Numbered from the stretch's first letter, positions 1 to 8,545 are shown. The stretch: DNA of 40,351 bases from Streptomyces niphimycinicus (GCF_018883605.1 NZ_JAHLEM010000177.1:1-40351), one strand, 5' to 3'. Notes: a model not told the origin generated them from the sequence alone. Made by a program: numbers and translations.

Positions 1-66
1 GGGCCCGCCTCCGCCGCCGCTCCTGTCCCGGTCACCGCGTCGTCGGCGTTCACGAAGGGGGACTGA
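1..66 (+). CDS. C-terminal end of an upstream gene, cut by the window edge
   Basis: An open frame runs in from the left edge and stops at the TGA at 64-66, directly against the GTG start of the permease gene at 67. Only 21 codons are visible. They are rich in Ala, Pro and Ser and carry no recognisable motif. The zero-base spacing to the permease implies one operon. Phosphonate transporters usually order ATPase (PhnC), binding protein and permease together, so this is probably the end of the ATPase or the binding protein. That is inference from position alone. Confidence 0.6.
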   Translation, partial: GPASAAAPVPVTASSAFTKGD

Positions 67-1950
67 GTGTCCGTAGTCGACCATCATCCCCCGGCCGCGC
101 CACCCGCCGCCCCCGGACCTGGCCCCGGCGCCACGCGCCCGCCACGGCGGACCCTGGCCCGCCCCACCGCGGCCGGGCTCGGCGCGGCCACGGCGCTGCT
201 GCTGTGTGTGATCGGCGGGGTGTGGGCGTTCATCGCGCTCCGGATCAACATCGCCACGCTCACCGACAGCGCCGACAACGCGGTGGACTTCCTGTCGCGG
301 ACGTTGCCCCTGGACTTCCCGCCGGCCGGTGATCTGTTCTCGCTGATCTGGCAGACGCTGGCCATCGTGGTCTCCGCCACGGTGCTCTCGGTGGTGCTCA
401 GTGTGCCGCTGGCCCTGCTGGCGGCCCGCAACACCACTCCGGGGACAGGCGCCCGTCTCGCCTCGCGCGGTGTGATCGTGCTGTGCCGGGCGATTCCCGA
501 GGTGGTCTTCGCCATCGCCGCCTTCCGTGTCTTCGGGCTGGGCGGGATGACGGGTGTGGTGGCGCTCGGCGTCCACTCCGTCGGCATGGTGGGCAAGCTG
601 TACGCCGACGCCGTCGAGCAGACCGACGAGGGCCCGCGCACCGCACTGCGCGCGACCGGCGCCGGGCGGCTTCAGCAGATCACCTCCGCGGTGCTGCCGC
701 AGGCGCTGCCGTCCCTGGTGGCGACCGCGCTGCACCGGCTCGACATCAACCTGCGCGCCTCGGCCGTGCTCGGCTTCGTCGGCGTCAACGGTCTGGGGTA
801 CGCGCTGTCCACGGCGATCACCACCCTCGACTACCAGCGGGCGATGGCCATCGCGCTGGTCCTGCTGCTGCTCTGCTTCGTCGCCGAGTCCATCTCCGGT
901 GCCATCCGGCGCACACTGCTCCAGGAGGTCACCGCCGCGCGGCGGCCCCGCCGCCGGCGGCCGGAGCGCCAGGATGCGCGCCGCGACCAGCGGCCGGGCG
1001 GTACGGCCCCGGCCCGCCCAACCTCCGGCGCCACCGCGACCACCACCGCGGATGCCAGGAGCATCGCCACCGCAGATGCCAAGCGCATCACCGGCACCGC
1101 CGCTGCCGACGGCACCGCCGCCGCCATGGGCACCCAGGCGCCGGCAGCCCGCGGCGGCACGGCCGTACGCCGCAGTCTGCCGCGCTGGGACGCCCGGCGG
1201 ATCCGCCGCACCACCTGGCTGGTGCTCACCGTCGCCCTGGTCGTGGCCTCGGCCGTGCGCTCCGGTCTGTCCTGGCACACCCTGCGGCGCGGCGCGGAGT
1301 CGTTCCTCCCGACGGTGGGCGACTTCCTGCCGCCCGGCACCGGTGGCATCGGCGACCAGCTCTGGGCCGATCTGTGGGTCACCCTTCAGATCGCGCTCGC
1401 GGGCACCCTCATCGGGCTGGTCCTGGCGCTGCCGCTGGGCACCCTCGCGGCGCGGAACGTGGTGGGGTCGCCCCGGGTGGCCCGGTTCTTCCGCACGGTC
1501 ATCCTCCTGGTGCGGGCCATCCCGGAACTCGTTCTGGCGATCGTCTTCGTCGTCGTGACCGGCCTGGGCGCGGTCTCCGGCGCGCTCGCTCTCGGCGTCG
1601 GCTCGGTCGGCCTGCTCGGCAAGCTGGTGGCCGACTCGCTGGAGGAGACCGACCCGGGCCCGGCCCGGGCCCTGGTGGCCACCGGCGCCCGCAGGCACCA
1701 GGTGTTCTTCGGATCCGTCCTGCCCCGGGCCTGGCCGGCGGTGGTGGGACATCTGCTGTACCAGCTCGACGTCAATCTGCGCTCGGCGACGCTGCTCGGC
1801 ATCGTCGGCGCCGGTGGCATCGGCTACGACCTGCTGAACGCGGCCCGGGTCCTACAGTTCCCGGTGGTCACCACCATCGTGCTGATGGTGCTGGCGCTGG
1901 TGCTGCTCATCGAGGGGCTGGCCGTCTGGGTGCGCAAGGTGTACGCCTGA
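67..1950 (+). CDS. phnE: Fused two-domain PhnE-type phosphonate ABC transporter permease
   Basis: This 627-residue inner-membrane protein holds two homologous permease domains, roughly residues 40-285 and 385-625. Each has the binding-protein-dependent permease loop that contacts the ATPase (TDEGPRTALRATGAG in the first half, TDPGPARALVATGAR in the second). Each then has the family-typical segment LDINLRAS or LDVNLRSA followed by a glycine-rich LGFVGVNG or LGIVGAGG. An ordinary PhnE is about 260-290 residues and works as a homodimer, so this protein carries both halves on one chain. The halves are joined by a roughly 100-residue Ala/Thr/Arg-rich linker with imperfect TADA repeats. It starts at GTG 67, immediately after the preceding stop. 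The substrate could be a phosphonate, phosphite or a similar phosphorus compound; the sequence does not decide. Confidence 0.85.
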   Translation: MSVVDHHPPAAPPAAPGPGPGATRPPRRTLARPTAAGLGAATALLLCVIGGVWAFIALRINIATLTDSADNAVDFLSRTLPLDFPPAGDLFSLIWQTLAIVVSATVLSVVLSVPLALLAARNTTPGTGARLASRGVIVLCRAIPEVVFAIAAFRVFGLGGMTGVVALGVHSVGMVGKLYADAVEQTDEGPRTALRATGAGRLQQITSAVLPQALPSLVATALHRLDINLRASAVLGFVGVNGLGYALSTAITTLDYQRAMAIALVLLLLCFVAESISGAIRRTLLQEVTAARRPRRRRPERQDARRDQRPGGTAPARPTSGATATTTADARSIATADAKRITGTAAADGTAAAMGTQAPAARGGTAVRRSLPRWDARRIRRTTWLVLTVALVVASAVRSGLSWHTLRRGAESFLPTVGDFLPPGTGGIGDQLWADLWVTLQIALAGTLIGLVLALPLGTLAARNVVGSPRVARFFRTVILLVRAIPELVLAIVFVVVTGLGAVSGALALGVGSVGLLGKLVADSLEETDPGPARALVATGARRHQVFFGSVLPRAWPAVVGHLLYQLDVNLRSATLLGIVGAGGIGYDLLNAARVLQFPVVTTIVLMVLALVLLIEGLAVWVRKVYA

Positions 1951-1999
1951 GGCCCGGCACCGGGCGTCAGGCGTAGGTACCGCGCACGACCGTTCACAC

Positions 2000-2028
2000 A
2001 AGGCCGCCGCCCCTCGGGCGGCGGCCTT
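2000..2028 (+). terminator. Strong hairpin terminator after phnE
   Basis: A perfect 13-bp inverted repeat (AAGGCCGCCGCCC against GGGCGGCGGCCTT) encloses a 3-base loop 50 bp after the permease stop. There is no clear U-run, which is normal in Streptomyces. Confidence 0.85.
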
Positions 2029-2112
2029 CGTCATCCCCTCCCGGTGGCATCCCAGGACACGACACCGGTCCCCAGCGTTCACCGGCTAGCTGCGGAATGG
2101 TTTATTTCGCTG

Positions 2113-2128
2113 ACTTGTCCGGACAACT
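2113..2128 (+). promoter_or_regulatory. dre-like GntR/HutC operator in front of the GntR gene
   Basis: The 16 bases ACTTGTCCGGACAACT contain the perfect 12-bp palindrome TTGTCCGGACAA. They match the layout of the DasR-responsive element (consensus ACTGGTCTAGACCACT) at 12 of 16 positions, including both outer ACT/CT ends. The site lies 22 bp upstream of the ATG at 2151. It overlaps a possible -35 (TTGTCC), with a weak -10 (TCAGAG) 17 bp on, so the natural reading is autorepression by the following regulator. Binding by DasR itself is possible but less likely, because the central TCTAGA is changed to TCCGGA. Confidence 0.6.
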
Positions 2129-2150
2129 CGCCAGGGTTCAGAGTGGCCAG

Positions 2151-2876
2151 ATGCCCAGGAGAAGTCGATATACCGAGATTGCCGAGGTGCTCGCAGCCGA
2201 GATCGCGGACCAGCCGGCTGATGCCCGGGTCGCCGGCGAGCACGAGATCGCCGCCCGCTTCGGCGTCAGCCGGGCGGCCGCCCGCTCCGCCCTACAGGAG
2301 CTGGAGGGCCGCCATCTGGTCCGCCGGGTCCGGGGCGCGGGCACCTTCGTCAGCCGTCCGCTGGACTATGTGCTCTCCCAGCGCCGCGTCCCCTCGATGC
2401 ACCAGACCGTCCGCGAGGCGGGCGGTGAACCGCGCACGGTGGTGCGCGATGTGACCACCGTCCCGGTCACCGGCGCCATCGCCGAGCGGCTGGAACGTGC
2501 CGAGGGCAGCGCGGTCCACCTGCTGACCCGGCAGTCGTACATCGACGGCCTGCTCAGCGGCTGGTCCCAGGAGTGGATCCCGGTCGACATGCTGCCGGAG
2601 CTGGGCCCGGCCGTGCACGCCGTGGAGTCGCTGGACACCATCCTGCGGCAGATGTGCGGGGTGACCCCGGTCCGCGCCTGGTGCCGGGTGAGCAGCGTGC
2701 TGCCCGACCGGCGGGTGGCGGAGGGACTGGAGACGGCACACAACCGGCCGGTGTGGCTGGTGGAGAGCCTGAGCCGGGACGCGGACTCCGGGCGCGCGGT
2801 GATGTGCAGCTCCACCTGGTCCCGCCCGGACAGTGTCCGGATCATCGTCGAGCTCGACGGCCCGGTCACTCCCTGA
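2151..2876 (+). CDS. GntR-family (HutC/UTRA) transcriptional repressor
   Basis: A 241-residue regulator. The winged helix-turn-helix sits at residues 1-70 (YTEIAEVLAAEI, then the HTH RFGVSRAAARSALQELE and the wing GAGTFVSRP). A UTRA ligand-binding domain fills roughly residues 85-235. The frame is open back to an ATG at 2097, but that start would place the palindromic operator inside the gene. The ATG at 2151 begins right at the conserved region and gives the usual family length, with no Shine-Dalgarno sequence, so a leaderless transcript is likely. It follows the phosphonate permease on the same strand behind a terminator. A PhnF-like role in controlling phosphonate uptake is the simplest inference, but the sequence does not show the ligand. 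Its last 11 bases overlap the convergent glycosidase gene. Confidence 0.85.
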   Translation: MPRRSRYTEIAEVLAAEIADQPADARVAGEHEIAARFGVSRAAARSALQELEGRHLVRRVRGAGTFVSRPLDYVLSQRRVPSMHQTVREAGGEPRTVVRDVTTVPVTGAIAERLERAEGSAVHLLTRQSYIDGLLSGWSQEWIPVDMLPELGPAVHAVESLDTILRQMCGVTPVRAWCRVSSVLPDRRVAEGLETAHNRPVWLVESLSRDADSGRAVMCSSTWSRPDSVRIIVELDGPVTP

Positions 2877-4224
2877 CCCGATCCCGCTTCCGGCGCTGGA
2901 CGTACAGGCGGTTGCCCTCCGGGCCGGTCCATTCCAGCCGCACGACACCGGGGACGGCGGCGTCGGCGATGCGCGACGGATGCGACCAGTAGCCGAAGTT
3001 CGGATTGCGGAAGAACGTGGCCCACAGATGGCCGCCGTGATCCATGAAGAAGTTGTTGTGTCCGGCCCCGACACCCGCGGTCCACCGCTGGGAGTACGGC
3101 CCCTCGAAGGTGTCCGAGACGGCCACGACGGCGTCGTACTGGTACTGCGCACGGCCGGGGCCCGGTGGGTCGTAGGCGTAGCGCGTGCTGCCGTCGGAAT
3201 CGATCGACGTACGGTCCCACGCGGCCTGGACGAGGTAGTACTTGCCCCGGTACTTGAACACATACGCGCCCTCGAGATACGGCTCGGGGGAGTACGGCAT
3301 CTGCCGGAACCTGGGGAGGCCGGCCGTCGGGCTGATGTCCTCCATATCGGTCCGGAACGGCGCGTACAGGTCGTTGTGGAGCACCAGCCACGCGTCGTCG
3401 CCCTCGGTGTAGAGGCTGCCGTCGATGTGGTGGTAGGCGCCCGGCTCGATGAAGTCCGGCCCCCCGATGAACGATTCGCCGAAGGGCTTGTCGAGGTTGC
3501 CCTCGACGAGCCGGTACGGGCCCGCCACCCCGCCCTCGCTCACCAGCAGGAACGAACCCACCTTCCGGGAGTGGTCGCCCATGCACGCGACGAGGTACCA
3601 GGTGCCGTTGAAGTAGTGCAGCTCCGGGGCCCAGACCTGGCCGCGCTTGCCGAACCGGTCGTCGTACCAGTACTCCTGCCACGGAGCGACGACCGTGCGC
3701 CCGGGCCGGTTCTCGCCGACGAACTCGGGCGACCACACCTTGCCCCGCTCGGCGCCGGGCCGGATGCGGGTCGTGTCCACCAGCCGCCAGGGCCCCCGCA
3801 GCGACGGGGACACCCACACGAAGATGCCGTCGTTCCACGGGGCGGCCGCGTCGAGCCCGGGCACTCGGGTGGTGCCGGTGGCCACGTACATCGGACGGCC
3901 GTCCACGACAAAGCAGTTGACGTAGGTGTCCCGCATCCAGACCAGGCCGCGCTCCCGGTCGCGGGGCCGCCGTTCGAGCGGGAGGACGAAGGAGTTGTCC
4001 GCGCGCGGCCACAGGTCCGGCCGGGTGTCCGCGAGGCCGTAGGGCTGGAGTTGGGGCCAGTTCGACGGGTGCCGCCGCATCGGCGCGACCTCCGTGGGCG
4101 ACGCCTGGGCCACGGTCGTGGGCAGCCCCGCCGCCACTGCCAGGGATCCGGCGACTCCGGTCAACAACGTCCGTCTGTCGATGTGCGGCCTGTTCTCGGA
4201 GTTGGTCGGCATGGAGCACAGCAT
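2866..4224 (-). CDS. Secreted family-43-like glycoside hydrolase (Tat signal)
   Basis: A 452-residue exported enzyme. The N-terminus carries a twin-arginine signal (DRRTLLTGVAGSLAVAAG) ending near the AQA at residues 39-41. The rest reads as a five-bladed beta-propeller of the GH43 type. It has GQVWAPELHYFNGTWYLVAC, which resembles the family WAPE.H...G.YYLYY pattern, and HHIDGSLYTEGDDAWLVL, which resembles the family IDGS.F.DDDG.YL pattern. The C-terminal blade reaches VRLEWTGPEGNRLY. Such enzymes cut arabinan, xylan or galactan side chains outside the cell. I could not assign the catalytic acid and base with certainty or name the substrate. A second ATG at 4212 is an alternative start four residues in, and neither has a good ribosome site. 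The gene is convergent with the GntR gene and overlaps it by 11 bp. Confidence 0.75.
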   Translation of the reverse strand: MLCSMPTNSENRPHIDRRTLLTGVAGSLAVAAGLPTTVAQASPTEVAPMRRHPSNWPQLQPYGLADTRPDLWPRADNSFVLPLERRPRDRERGLVWMRDTYVNCFVVDGRPMYVATGTTRVPGLDAAAPWNDGIFVWVSPSLRGPWRLVDTTRIRPGAERGKVWSPEFVGENRPGRTVVAPWQEYWYDDRFGKRGQVWAPELHYFNGTWYLVACMGDHSRKVGSFLLVSEGGVAGPYRLVEGNLDKPFGESFIGGPDFIEPGAYHHIDGSLYTEGDDAWLVLHNDLYAPFRTDMEDISPTAGLPRFRQMPYSPEPYLEGAYVFKYRGKYYLVQAAWDRTSIDSDGSTRYAYDPPGPGRAQYQYDAVVAVSDTFEGPYSQRWTAGVGAGHNNFFMDHGGHLWATFFRNPNFGYWSHPSRIADAAVPGVVRLEWTGPEGNRLYVQRRKRDRVRE

Positions 4225-4430
4225 GCGAACGCCCGCTGATTTTCGTCAAGAGCCAGGACAAAAATGCTCCGGAGCGGCCGAAGTGTAAGAGGCGGCTGCC
4301 GACGGCGCATCCGCACCGCCCGGCCAGGACCGTGGCCCCCGGCGATGGGTGCAGTATGGGGGTAGCTGACGGGAACCCGCTGTGGGGCGCCCGGAGGGCC
4401 CGGACGCTCCGCCCGGAAGGCGGTGGCGCT

Positions 4431-6413
4431 ATGGATCTGCCCCGTGCTCGCGCGCACGGCACCGTGACGCAGCGACTGATCGGCGATCACCTGTTGTCCG
4501 GCCGCATGGAGCCGGGGGAGGAGATCGCGCTGCGCGTGGACCAGACGCTGACGCAGGATGCCACCGGCACGCTGGTGATGCAGGAGCTGGAGGCGCTGGC
4601 CCTGGACCGGGTCCGGACCGAGGCCAGCGTGCAGTACGTGGACCACAACATCCTCCAGGCCGACGAGCGCAACGCCGAGGACCACCTCTTTCTGCGCTCG
4701 GCCGCCCGCCGCTTCGGCCTGTGGTTCTCCAAGCCCGGCAACGGCGTCTCACACCCCACACATATGCACCACTTCGGCGCTCCCGGGAAAACCCTCGCCG
4801 GTTCGGACTCGCATACCTGCGCCGGTGGCTCTCTGGGCATGCTGGCGATCGGCACCGGCGGCCTGGAAGTGGCGCTCGCCATGGCCGGACGCCCTCTCCA
4901 CCTCACCATGCCCAGGGTCTGGGGCATCCGGCTGACCGGGGAACTGCCTCCCTGGGTGAGCGCCAAGGACGTGATCCTGGAGCTGCTGCGCCGCCACGGG
5001 GTGCAAGGAGGTGTCCAACGGGTCCTGGAGTACCACGGACCCGGTCTGGTCTCCCTCACCGCGATGGACCGGCACGTCATCGCGAACATGGGGGCGGAAC
5101 TCGGCGCCACCACCACCGTCTTCCCCTCGGACGAGGCGGTGCGCGGCTTCCTCGACGGGGTGGGGCGTGGCGATGACTTCGTCGAGATCACCGCGGAACG
5201 GGACGCGTCCTACGACCTCGACGAGGAGATCGACCTGTCGTCCTTGGAGCCGCTCATCGCCCGGCCCACGTCGCCGGGAAACGTCGTGCCGGTCAGGGAG
5301 GCGGCCGGGGAGCCCATCGCCCAGGTCGTCATCGGCTCCTCCGCCAACCCCGGATTCCGCGACTTCGCCGTCCCGGCCGCCATGGTGGCCCGGCGGCAGG
5401 TCCCGGCCGGGGTCAGCTTCGACATCAACCCGACCTCCCGCGAGATCCTCCAGGACCTGACGCGCCGCGGCGCGACATTCGACCTGATCGCCGCCGGTGC
5501 CCGGATCCACCAGTCGGGCTGTCTGGGCTGCATCGGCATGGGACAGGCACCGGCCTCGGGACGCAATTCCCTGCGCACCTTCCCGCGCAACTTCCCCGGC
5601 CGCTCCGGCACCGAGGACGACGCGGTGTGGCTGTGCTCACCGGAGACCGCCACGGCCTCCGCGCTGACCGGTGTCATCACGGATCCGCGCGACTGGGCCG
5701 ACCGCCTCTCGGCGGCTCCTCCCACGCCCGAACTGCCCGACCCGCCCGCGAACAACGACGCCATGCTGGAGCCGCCGTTGCCACCGGAGGAGGCCGCGCG
5801 GGTATCGCTGGAACGCGGCCCCAACATCTCCGCACTGCCGGAGCTGGATCCGCTGCCGGACAGCCTGCACGGCCCCGTCCTCCTCAAGGCCGGTGACGAT
5901 GTCTCGACCGACGAGATCTCCCCGGCCGGAGCGGCCGCCCTGCCCTACCGCTCCAACATCCCCAAGCTGGCCGGATTCACCCTCACCCGGCTGGACCCCG
6001 ACTACCCGCGGCGCGCCGAGGCGGTCCGGGAGGACGGCGGGCATCTCATCGTCGCCGGTGCCAACTACGGCCAGGGCTCTTCCCGCGAACACGCCGCCAT
6101 CACACCGCGCTACCTCGGGCTGCGAGCCGTCATCGCCAAGTCCTACGCCCGCATCCACTGGCAGAACCTCGTCAACTTCGGTGTGCTGCCACTGGAATTC
6201 GAGGATCCCGCCGACTACGACCGCATCGAGACCGACGACCGGCTGCATCTGTCCGGGCTGCGCGAGGCCCTCTCCCCGGCCGGTGCCCCGACACTTCGCG
6301 TCCGCAACGCGACCCGGGACGAGGAGTACGCCGTCCGCCACCGTCTCTCCCCCCGGCAGCGGGAGGCGGTTCTCGCGGGCGGTGTCATCCCGGCACTGAC
6401 ACACGAGCAATGA
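4431..6413 (+). CDS. Aconitate hydratase of the short (Aquifex-like) type
   Basis: This 660-residue isomerase interconverts citrate and isocitrate or a related hydroxy-tricarboxylate using a [4Fe-4S] cluster. Visible motifs are GSDSHTCAGG (124-133), GCLGCIGMGQ (363-372, two cluster cysteines, C364 and C367) and the C-terminal swivel domain with GSSREHAAITPRYLG, which holds the catalytic serine. The length is well below the roughly 900 residues of the main Streptomyces aconitase, so this is a second enzyme. The usual first cluster ligand, in GSCTN, reads GSSANP here (302-307), which leaves only two obvious ligands. The ATG at 4431 has GGAAGG about 10 bases upstream. The frame is open back to 4332, but that extension lacks family similarity. 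The YceI gene follows directly after the stop. Confidence 0.85.
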   Translation: MDLPRARAHGTVTQRLIGDHLLSGRMEPGEEIALRVDQTLTQDATGTLVMQELEALALDRVRTEASVQYVDHNILQADERNAEDHLFLRSAARRFGLWFSKPGNGVSHPTHMHHFGAPGKTLAGSDSHTCAGGSLGMLAIGTGGLEVALAMAGRPLHLTMPRVWGIRLTGELPPWVSAKDVILELLRRHGVQGGVQRVLEYHGPGLVSLTAMDRHVIANMGAELGATTTVFPSDEAVRGFLDGVGRGDDFVEITAERDASYDLDEEIDLSSLEPLIARPTSPGNVVPVREAAGEPIAQVVIGSSANPGFRDFAVPAAMVARRQVPAGVSFDINPTSREILQDLTRRGATFDLIAAGARIHQSGCLGCIGMGQAPASGRNSLRTFPRNFPGRSGTEDDAVWLCSPETATASALTGVITDPRDWADRLSAAPPTPELPDPPANNDAMLEPPLPPEEAARVSLERGPNISALPELDPLPDSLHGPVLLKAGDDVSTDEISPAGAAALPYRSNIPKLAGFTLTRLDPDYPRRAEAVREDGGHLIVAGANYGQGSSREHAAITPRYLGLRAVIAKSYARIHWQNLVNFGVLPLEFEDPADYDRIETDDRLHLSGLREALSPAGAPTLRVRNATRDEEYAVRHRLSPRQREAVLAGGVIPALTHEQ

Positions 6414-6977
6414 GTGGTGAGTACTGTGACACTGAGTGAGGGACGCCATCGCCTCGGGCCGCCGGGCGGCCGACTGCTGATCAAGACCAGCCGTACCGGG
6501 CTCGGCCGGAGGGCGGGGCACGATCTGACGATCGAGGCCACCCGGTGGTCCGGGGAGGCGACGGTGGCCGGCGGCGCCCCCGAGGAGTCGTCGGTGACCG
6601 TGACGGTCGAGACGGACTCGCTGAGCGTCCGGGAGGCGACCGGCGGGCTGAAGCCCCTCGGCGACGGCGACCGGGCCGAGATCGAGCGGACGCTGGAGGG
6701 CAAGGGTCTGCTGCACACCACGGAGCACCCCACGATCACCTTCCGCTCCACCCACATCACCGGAACGCCCGAGTCCTTCGAGATCACGGGCGACCTCACC
6801 ATCAAGGGCCGGACCCACCCGGTGACGGTGCACGGGAGCGGCGATCCCGCAGGGACGGTGCGCGGCTGGGCGTCCGTCACCCAGTCCACCTGGGGCATCA
6901 AGCCGTACAGCGCGTTCCTGGGTGCGCTGAAGCTCTCCGACGAGGTCCGCATCGAGTTCGAAGCGACCGGGCCGTAA
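6414..6977 (+). CDS. YceI-family lipid-binding-like protein
   Basis: A 187-residue YceI-domain protein. The pattern is typical: an N-terminal strand with TSRTGLGRRAGHDLTIEA, then VTVETDSLSVREATGG, then a region ending in ITGDLTIKGRTHPVTVHG and the final strand VRIEFEATG. YceI proteins are lipocalin-like barrels that bind polyisoprenoids or other amphipaths. No signal peptide is present, so this copy should act in the cytoplasm. The first GTG touches the aconitase stop codon (TGAGTGGTG); the second GTG at 6417 is an equal candidate. Translation is therefore very likely coupled to the aconitase gene. A link between the two functions is unknown. Confidence 0.85.
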   Translation: MVSTVTLSEGRHRLGPPGGRLLIKTSRTGLGRRAGHDLTIEATRWSGEATVAGGAPEESSVTVTVETDSLSVREATGGLKPLGDGDRAEIERTLEGKGLLHTTEHPTITFRSTHITGTPESFEITGDLTIKGRTHPVTVHGSGDPAGTVRGWASVTQSTWGIKPYSAFLGALKLSDEVRIEFEATGP

Positions 6978-6982
6978 TCTTC

Positions 6983-7013
6983 ACCCGGCCCCGGATAGCG
7001 GCCGGGGCCGGGT
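6983..7013. terminator. Bidirectional hairpin terminator between convergent genes
   Basis: A perfect 12-bp stem (ACCCGGCCCCGG against CCGGGGCCGGGT) with a 7-base loop fills the gap between the YceI gene and the sulfatase gene, which face each other. It can serve both. Confidence 0.85.
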
Positions 7014-7024
7014 GCCGGAGGCGC

Positions 7025-8545
7025 TTAGCTCTGAGTCCGGGACGCGGCCTGGCAGCTTTCCGCGCCCTTGCAACGCTGGAGCGCGGTGAGGGTGTGGTGC
7101 AGAGCGGCCCGCTGGGCGGCCGAGAGCGACGCCGCCCGGTTGGTCAACTGGTCGGGGTCGGAGCCCAGCGCATAGAACTCGCGCTCCCCATCGGCGTATT
7201 CGACATAGAGGGAGTTCTCGGTCCGCATCGCCGCGTAGGTCGGCGGGTCGCCGCTGTCCTTGGGTGCCGCGTCGGGATCACCCGTCTTGGATGTCGCGTG
7301 ATGGTGCTCGACCAGGACGGCCTGGCGCCACTCGTCCTCGGTCCGGCCGTGCATCAGGTCGCCGAGGCTGTGCCCGTCCACGGTCGACGGCGGCTCCACG
7401 CCCGCGAGGTCCAGGAAGGTCGGGTTGATGTCGACGTTCTCCGCGAGCTGGGACACCTTCTCACCGGCCGGAACGCCGGGCCCGGTGACCATCATCGGCA
7501 CCTTGACGTCGGTGTCGTAGGCGGTCTGCTTTCCCGGGCGGAGCCGGTGTTCGCCCATGTGGAAGCCGTTGTCGGAGCCGAATACGAGGTAGGTGTCGTC
7601 CGCCAGGCCCTTCTCCTCGAGTGTCTTCTCCAACTGACCGATCATGGCGTCGACCGCCTGGACGGAGCGCACCCGCTTGGCGAACTTCCGGTCGGTCTTC
7701 TCCTTCTCCTTCGCCGTCAGTGGCGACAAGGAGCGCTGCCACTTCGGCGCGTCGCGAGTGGCCTTGTCGTAGGCGTCGGTCCGGGGCGCCTTGAGCCCGG
7801 GGAACGTGTCCTTGTCGCGCGGCGCGGGTGTGGCGGGGCCGTGCGGTGCGAACGTGGCCACCTCCAGCATGAACGGCTTCTTCGCAGCCGCCGAGGAGCC
7901 GATGAAGGAGGTCGCCTTCTTCGACAGCACATCCGTCAGATAGTCCTGGGGAGCCTTCCCATACGGCACGACCTTGCCGTTCTCGTTCAGGTCGTACTCG
8001 TACTCCTGGTAGCCGTCCCCGGCCACATCCCACTCGTCCCAGCCGGAGGGGACATACGGCTTGGAGGTGCCGTTCTTGTCGGCCGGCTGATATCCGTTGA
8101 GGTACTTGCCCATGAACCCGGTGCGGTAGCCGGCGCGCTGAAGCGCCGGCCCGAAGGTCTTCTCCTCGTTGCGGTTCTTCATGAACGCGCCGTAGCCGCC
8201 GTCGTCGCCGGTATTGGTGAAGACCCCGGTGTTGTGCGGGTACTGACCGGTGAGGAGGGAGGTACGCGACGGACAGCACAGCGAGTCCGTGGCGAAGAAG
8301 TTCGTGAAGGTCGCCCCCTCCTTCCGCATCTGCCGTACGTGCGGCATGTACTCCACGAGATTCCACGCCAGATCGTCCGTGAGGACGTACACGATGTTGG
8401 GCTTCTTGCCCGAGCCGGAGGCGTCGGCCGCGGGCGCGTCACCTTCGGTGGCCGCGCTCACCACTCTCGCGCACGAGGCCAGCAGGGCGATGGCCAGAGC
8501 CGCACACAGGGCGGCGAGGACACGTGGACGGCGACTGCCGAACAT
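7025..8545 (-). CDS. Lipoprotein sulfatase resembling N-acetylglucosamine-6-sulfatase
   Basis: A 506-residue type I sulfatase anchored outside the cell. The signal peptide ends in the lipobox LLASC, with the lipidated cysteine at residue 25. The metal site begins in NIVYVLTDD (50-58). The signature CCPSRTSLLTG (90-100) carries C90, which the formylglycine-generating enzyme would oxidise to the catalytic residue. The following YPHNTGV and FMGKYLNGY segments match the animal and bacterial GlcNAc-6-sulfatase branch closely. The likely job is to remove sulfate esters from sulfated amino-sugar polymers, which frees both sulfate and sugar. The start has an ideal AGGAGG (8553-8558) seven bases upstream. 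No maturase gene lies in the window. The gene is monocistronic between a shared terminator and its own promoter. Confidence 0.88.
   Translation of the reverse strand: MFGSRRPRVLAALCAALAIALLASCARVVSAATEGDAPAADASGSGKKPNIVYVLTDDLAWNLVEYMPHVRQMRKEGATFTNFFATDSLCCPSRTSLLTGQYPHNTGVFTNTGDDGGYGAFMKNRNEEKTFGPALQRAGYRTGFMGKYLNGYQPADKNGTSKPYVPSGWDEWDVAGDGYQEYEYDLNENGKVVPYGKAPQDYLTDVLSKKATSFIGSSAAAKKPFMLEVATFAPHGPATPAPRDKDTFPGLKAPRTDAYDKATRDAPKWQRSLSPLTAKEKEKTDRKFAKRVRSVQAVDAMIGQLEKTLEEKGLADDTYLVFGSDNGFHMGEHRLRPGKQTAYDTDVKVPMMVTGPGVPAGEKVSQLAENVDINPTFLDLAGVEPPSTVDGHSLGDLMHGRTEDEWRQAVLVEHHHATSKTGDPDAAPKDSGDPPTYAAMRTENSLYVEYADGEREFYALGSDPDQLTNRAASLSAAQRAALHHTLTALQRCKGAESCQAASRTQS

Noticed and set aside
2366..4462. 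A 698-codon minus-strand frame overlapping the GH43 and GntR genes
   Set aside because: It is a shifted shadow of the glycosidase gene; no motif or ribosome site supports it.
4431..6413. Aconitase as phosphinomethylmalate isomerase of a phosphinothricin-type pathway, given the nearby phosphonate permease
   Set aside because: The known enzyme is of the long aconitase type, and no other C-P biosynthesis gene is in the window.
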